Shown one piece after another: positions 5,153-6,138 of a stretch of DNA of 6,138 bases. Under the pieces are notes generated by a model that worked only from the letters and a program-made list of their open reading frames with translations, ran no database searches and was not told the origin of the DNA. Source of the DNA: Dialister sp. UBA6422 (GTDB lineage: Bacteria; Bacillota; Negativicutes; Veillonellales; Dialisteraceae). Location: assembly GCA_002439665.1 (NCBI GenBank), contig DJPC01000037.1, positions 1 to 6,138 on the forward strand, given 5' to 3'. Made by a program: the position numbers and the translations under genes. The first letter of the stretch is position 1, and each line of letters starts with the position of its first letter.

Positions 5153-5305
5153 GTATAAATAACCGATAGTCTATCATTGGGAATCAATAGGTCATTGGTA
5201 GACTGGTAGTGGCTTGTGACGGGGCTCAATTTTCTAATCACACCTATCATTTTTAGAATTTTTGATGTTTATTTCAACCTGTATATAACATAGGAGGAAT
5301 TTAAA

Positions 5306-6138
5306 ATGATTAACAATGAATTACTGTACTACATCCCAACTGGTGAATTTGGTAAAGAAGGAGTCTTATCTCTTTTGAAAACCCATCCTGAAATCCGCTT
5401 TGTTTCTCTAGTAGGCATTGATCTGGCTGGGAATGATACAGATGAAAAGGTACCGATTGAACTGTTTGTTAAAAATTATGATGACTTTTTTGCTGGTACC
5501 GCTGTACAGACTGATGGTTCTTCTGTCGTTTTGATGAACATTGCCACATTGAATGATGCTCGTGTAGATATGGTAGCCGATGCTAGTGTTAATTGGTATG
5601 TAGATTATAATGAAGATAACCTGTATGAAAATGGTCGTCCTGTAGGTACACTTCGCATTCCTTGCTTCCTTTTGCACAATGGTAAATTTATTGATTCTCG
5701 CTCTATTTTGAAAAACTCCTGCAAATACGTAGCTGATAAACTGAAAGCTCTTCTGGCAGATGGCAAAAAAGTCAAAGGTATGGAAGATTTGCCCCTGGAA
5801 GATATTAAGGATATCAAATTTACCATTGGTACAGAACTGGAATTTTGGGTAAAAACACCGAGTGAAGCAGAAACAGTACAGCACCTTTCTATTTCTCAGA
5901 GATTGCAGGAACAGTACTGGCAGAGAATGCGCGGTAATGTTCGTACCGCCATGGAAGAAGCTATTGAAGAATTGGATGCTCGGGGCATGCATGTAGAAAT
6001 GGGCCATAAAGAAGTAGGGGGTATTAAACCGAAGGTAGATGATGCAGGTCATACCGTAGACGTGTGTGAACAGCTGGAACTAGATTGGCTCTTCTCTATG
6101 AATCCTCTCCAGGCTGCTGATAATGAACTGGAAGCTCG
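5306..6138 (+). CDS. Glutamine synthetase, second tandem copy, 3'-partial
   Basis: The first 277 codons are inside the window; the frame is intact to the edge. The start follows AGGAGG at 5292-5297 by eight bases and gives MINNELLYYIPTGEFGKEGVL, matching the first copy. By hand alignment it is about 83% identical to the first copy over this length, with three one-residue indels (near residues 2, 108 and 152). GTELEFW and EMGHKEVGGIKPKV are retained, and from GTELEF to PKVDD (about 72 residues) only two residues differ, while the N-terminal 170 residues carry most changes. The metal/glutamate residues visible so far are intact, so it is probably an active enzyme or a regulatory paralogue. The ATP-binding and C-terminal parts lie outside the window. 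It has no obvious promoter of its own and may depend on readthrough of the 5010 hairpin. Confidence 0.93.
   Translation, partial: MINNELLYYIPTGEFGKEGVLSLLKTHPEIRFVSLVGIDLAGNDTDEKVPIELFVKNYDDFFAGTAVQTDGSSVVLMNIATLNDARVDMVADASVNWYVDYNEDNLYENGRPVGTLRIPCFLLHNGKFIDSRSILKNSCKYVADKLKALLADGKKVKGMEDLPLEDIKDIKFTIGTELEFWVKTPSEAETVQHLSISQRLQEQYWQRMRGNVRTAMEEAIEELDARGMHVEMGHKEVGGIKPKVDDAGHTVDVCEQLELDWLFSMNPLQAADNELEA

Larger units (their letters stand above)
4912..5305. other. 394-base intergenic region between the glutamine synthetase genes
   Basis: In order it holds the repeat/hairpin at 4907-4960, the terminator at 5010-5048, a 20-codon reading frame at 5090-5152, a possible 9-bp stem AGTCTATCA (5168-5176) with TGGTAGACT (5196-5204), a second copy of TTTTCTAATCAC (5230-5241) and the ribosome binding site AGGAGG (5292-5297) of the next gene. 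No convincing promoter for the second gene is visible. TTGATG (5262-5267) with TATAAC (5284-5289) fits poorly because it would start transcription inside the ribosome binding site. TATAAA at 5154-5159 lacks a -35. Confidence 0.6.

Noticed and set aside
5262..5289. TTGATG-N16-TATAAC as promoter of the second glutamine synthetase
   Set aside because: Transcription would start at about 5296, inside AGGAGG, destroying the ribosome binding site.
5408..6052. 214-codon open frame on the minus strand inside the second glutamine synthetase
   Set aside because: A similar antisense frame exists in the first copy simply because the coding sequences are homologous. Composition is rich in Phe, Ile and His, as expected for a shadow of Glu/Lys/Asp-rich coding DNA.

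Overview
The window looks like a low-to-mid GC Firmicute, most likely a Negativicutes (Veillonella/Megasphaera/Dialister-like) or Clostridia genome. This rests on the gene order mtaB - HIT protein - rpsU - yqeY, strong purine-rich ribosome binding sites, sigma-A type promoters, and a long (about 630-residue) glutamine synthetase of a kind I associate with those groups. The genus assignment is inference. All genes read on the + strand. I see no tRNA, rRNA, CRISPR array, transposase or phage gene.

Region 1 (1-2754) is housekeeping. It starts inside mtaB (tRNA methylthiotransferase, 5' end cut by the window). A HIT nucleotide-binding protein follows with its own candidate promoter. Next is a roughly 435-base non-coding stretch with several hairpins, ending in a perfect consensus promoter (TTGACA-N17-TATAAT). 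That promoter drives rpsU (ribosomal protein S21) and yqeY (GatB/YqeY family). The pair closes at a strong 12-bp terminator at 2722-2749.

Region 2 (2755-6138) carries two tandem glutamine synthetase genes. The first is complete (3016-4911, 631 residues). The second starts at 5306 and leaves the window after 277 residues. The two are about 83% identical in the shared part by hand alignment. The first gene has a promoter with a 14-bp palindrome over its spacer and -10. An intrinsic-terminator-like hairpin then lies between promoter and start codon, so attenuation control is likely. A similar, stronger hairpin lies between the two genes. Each of the two terminators is overlapped at its 5' arm by a small competing hairpin with a six-base loop, and the first loop has the A1/G4 pattern recognised by ANTAR antiterminators.

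The leader of the second gene is about 175-195 bases longer than that of the first. It looks as if a segment with short flanking direct repeats sits in an otherwise matching leader. The genes in the left half serve translation, while the right half serves ammonia assimilation. The most interesting content is regulatory: how two neighbouring copies of a nitrogen-assimilation enzyme are controlled. I found no clear new multi-gene system.
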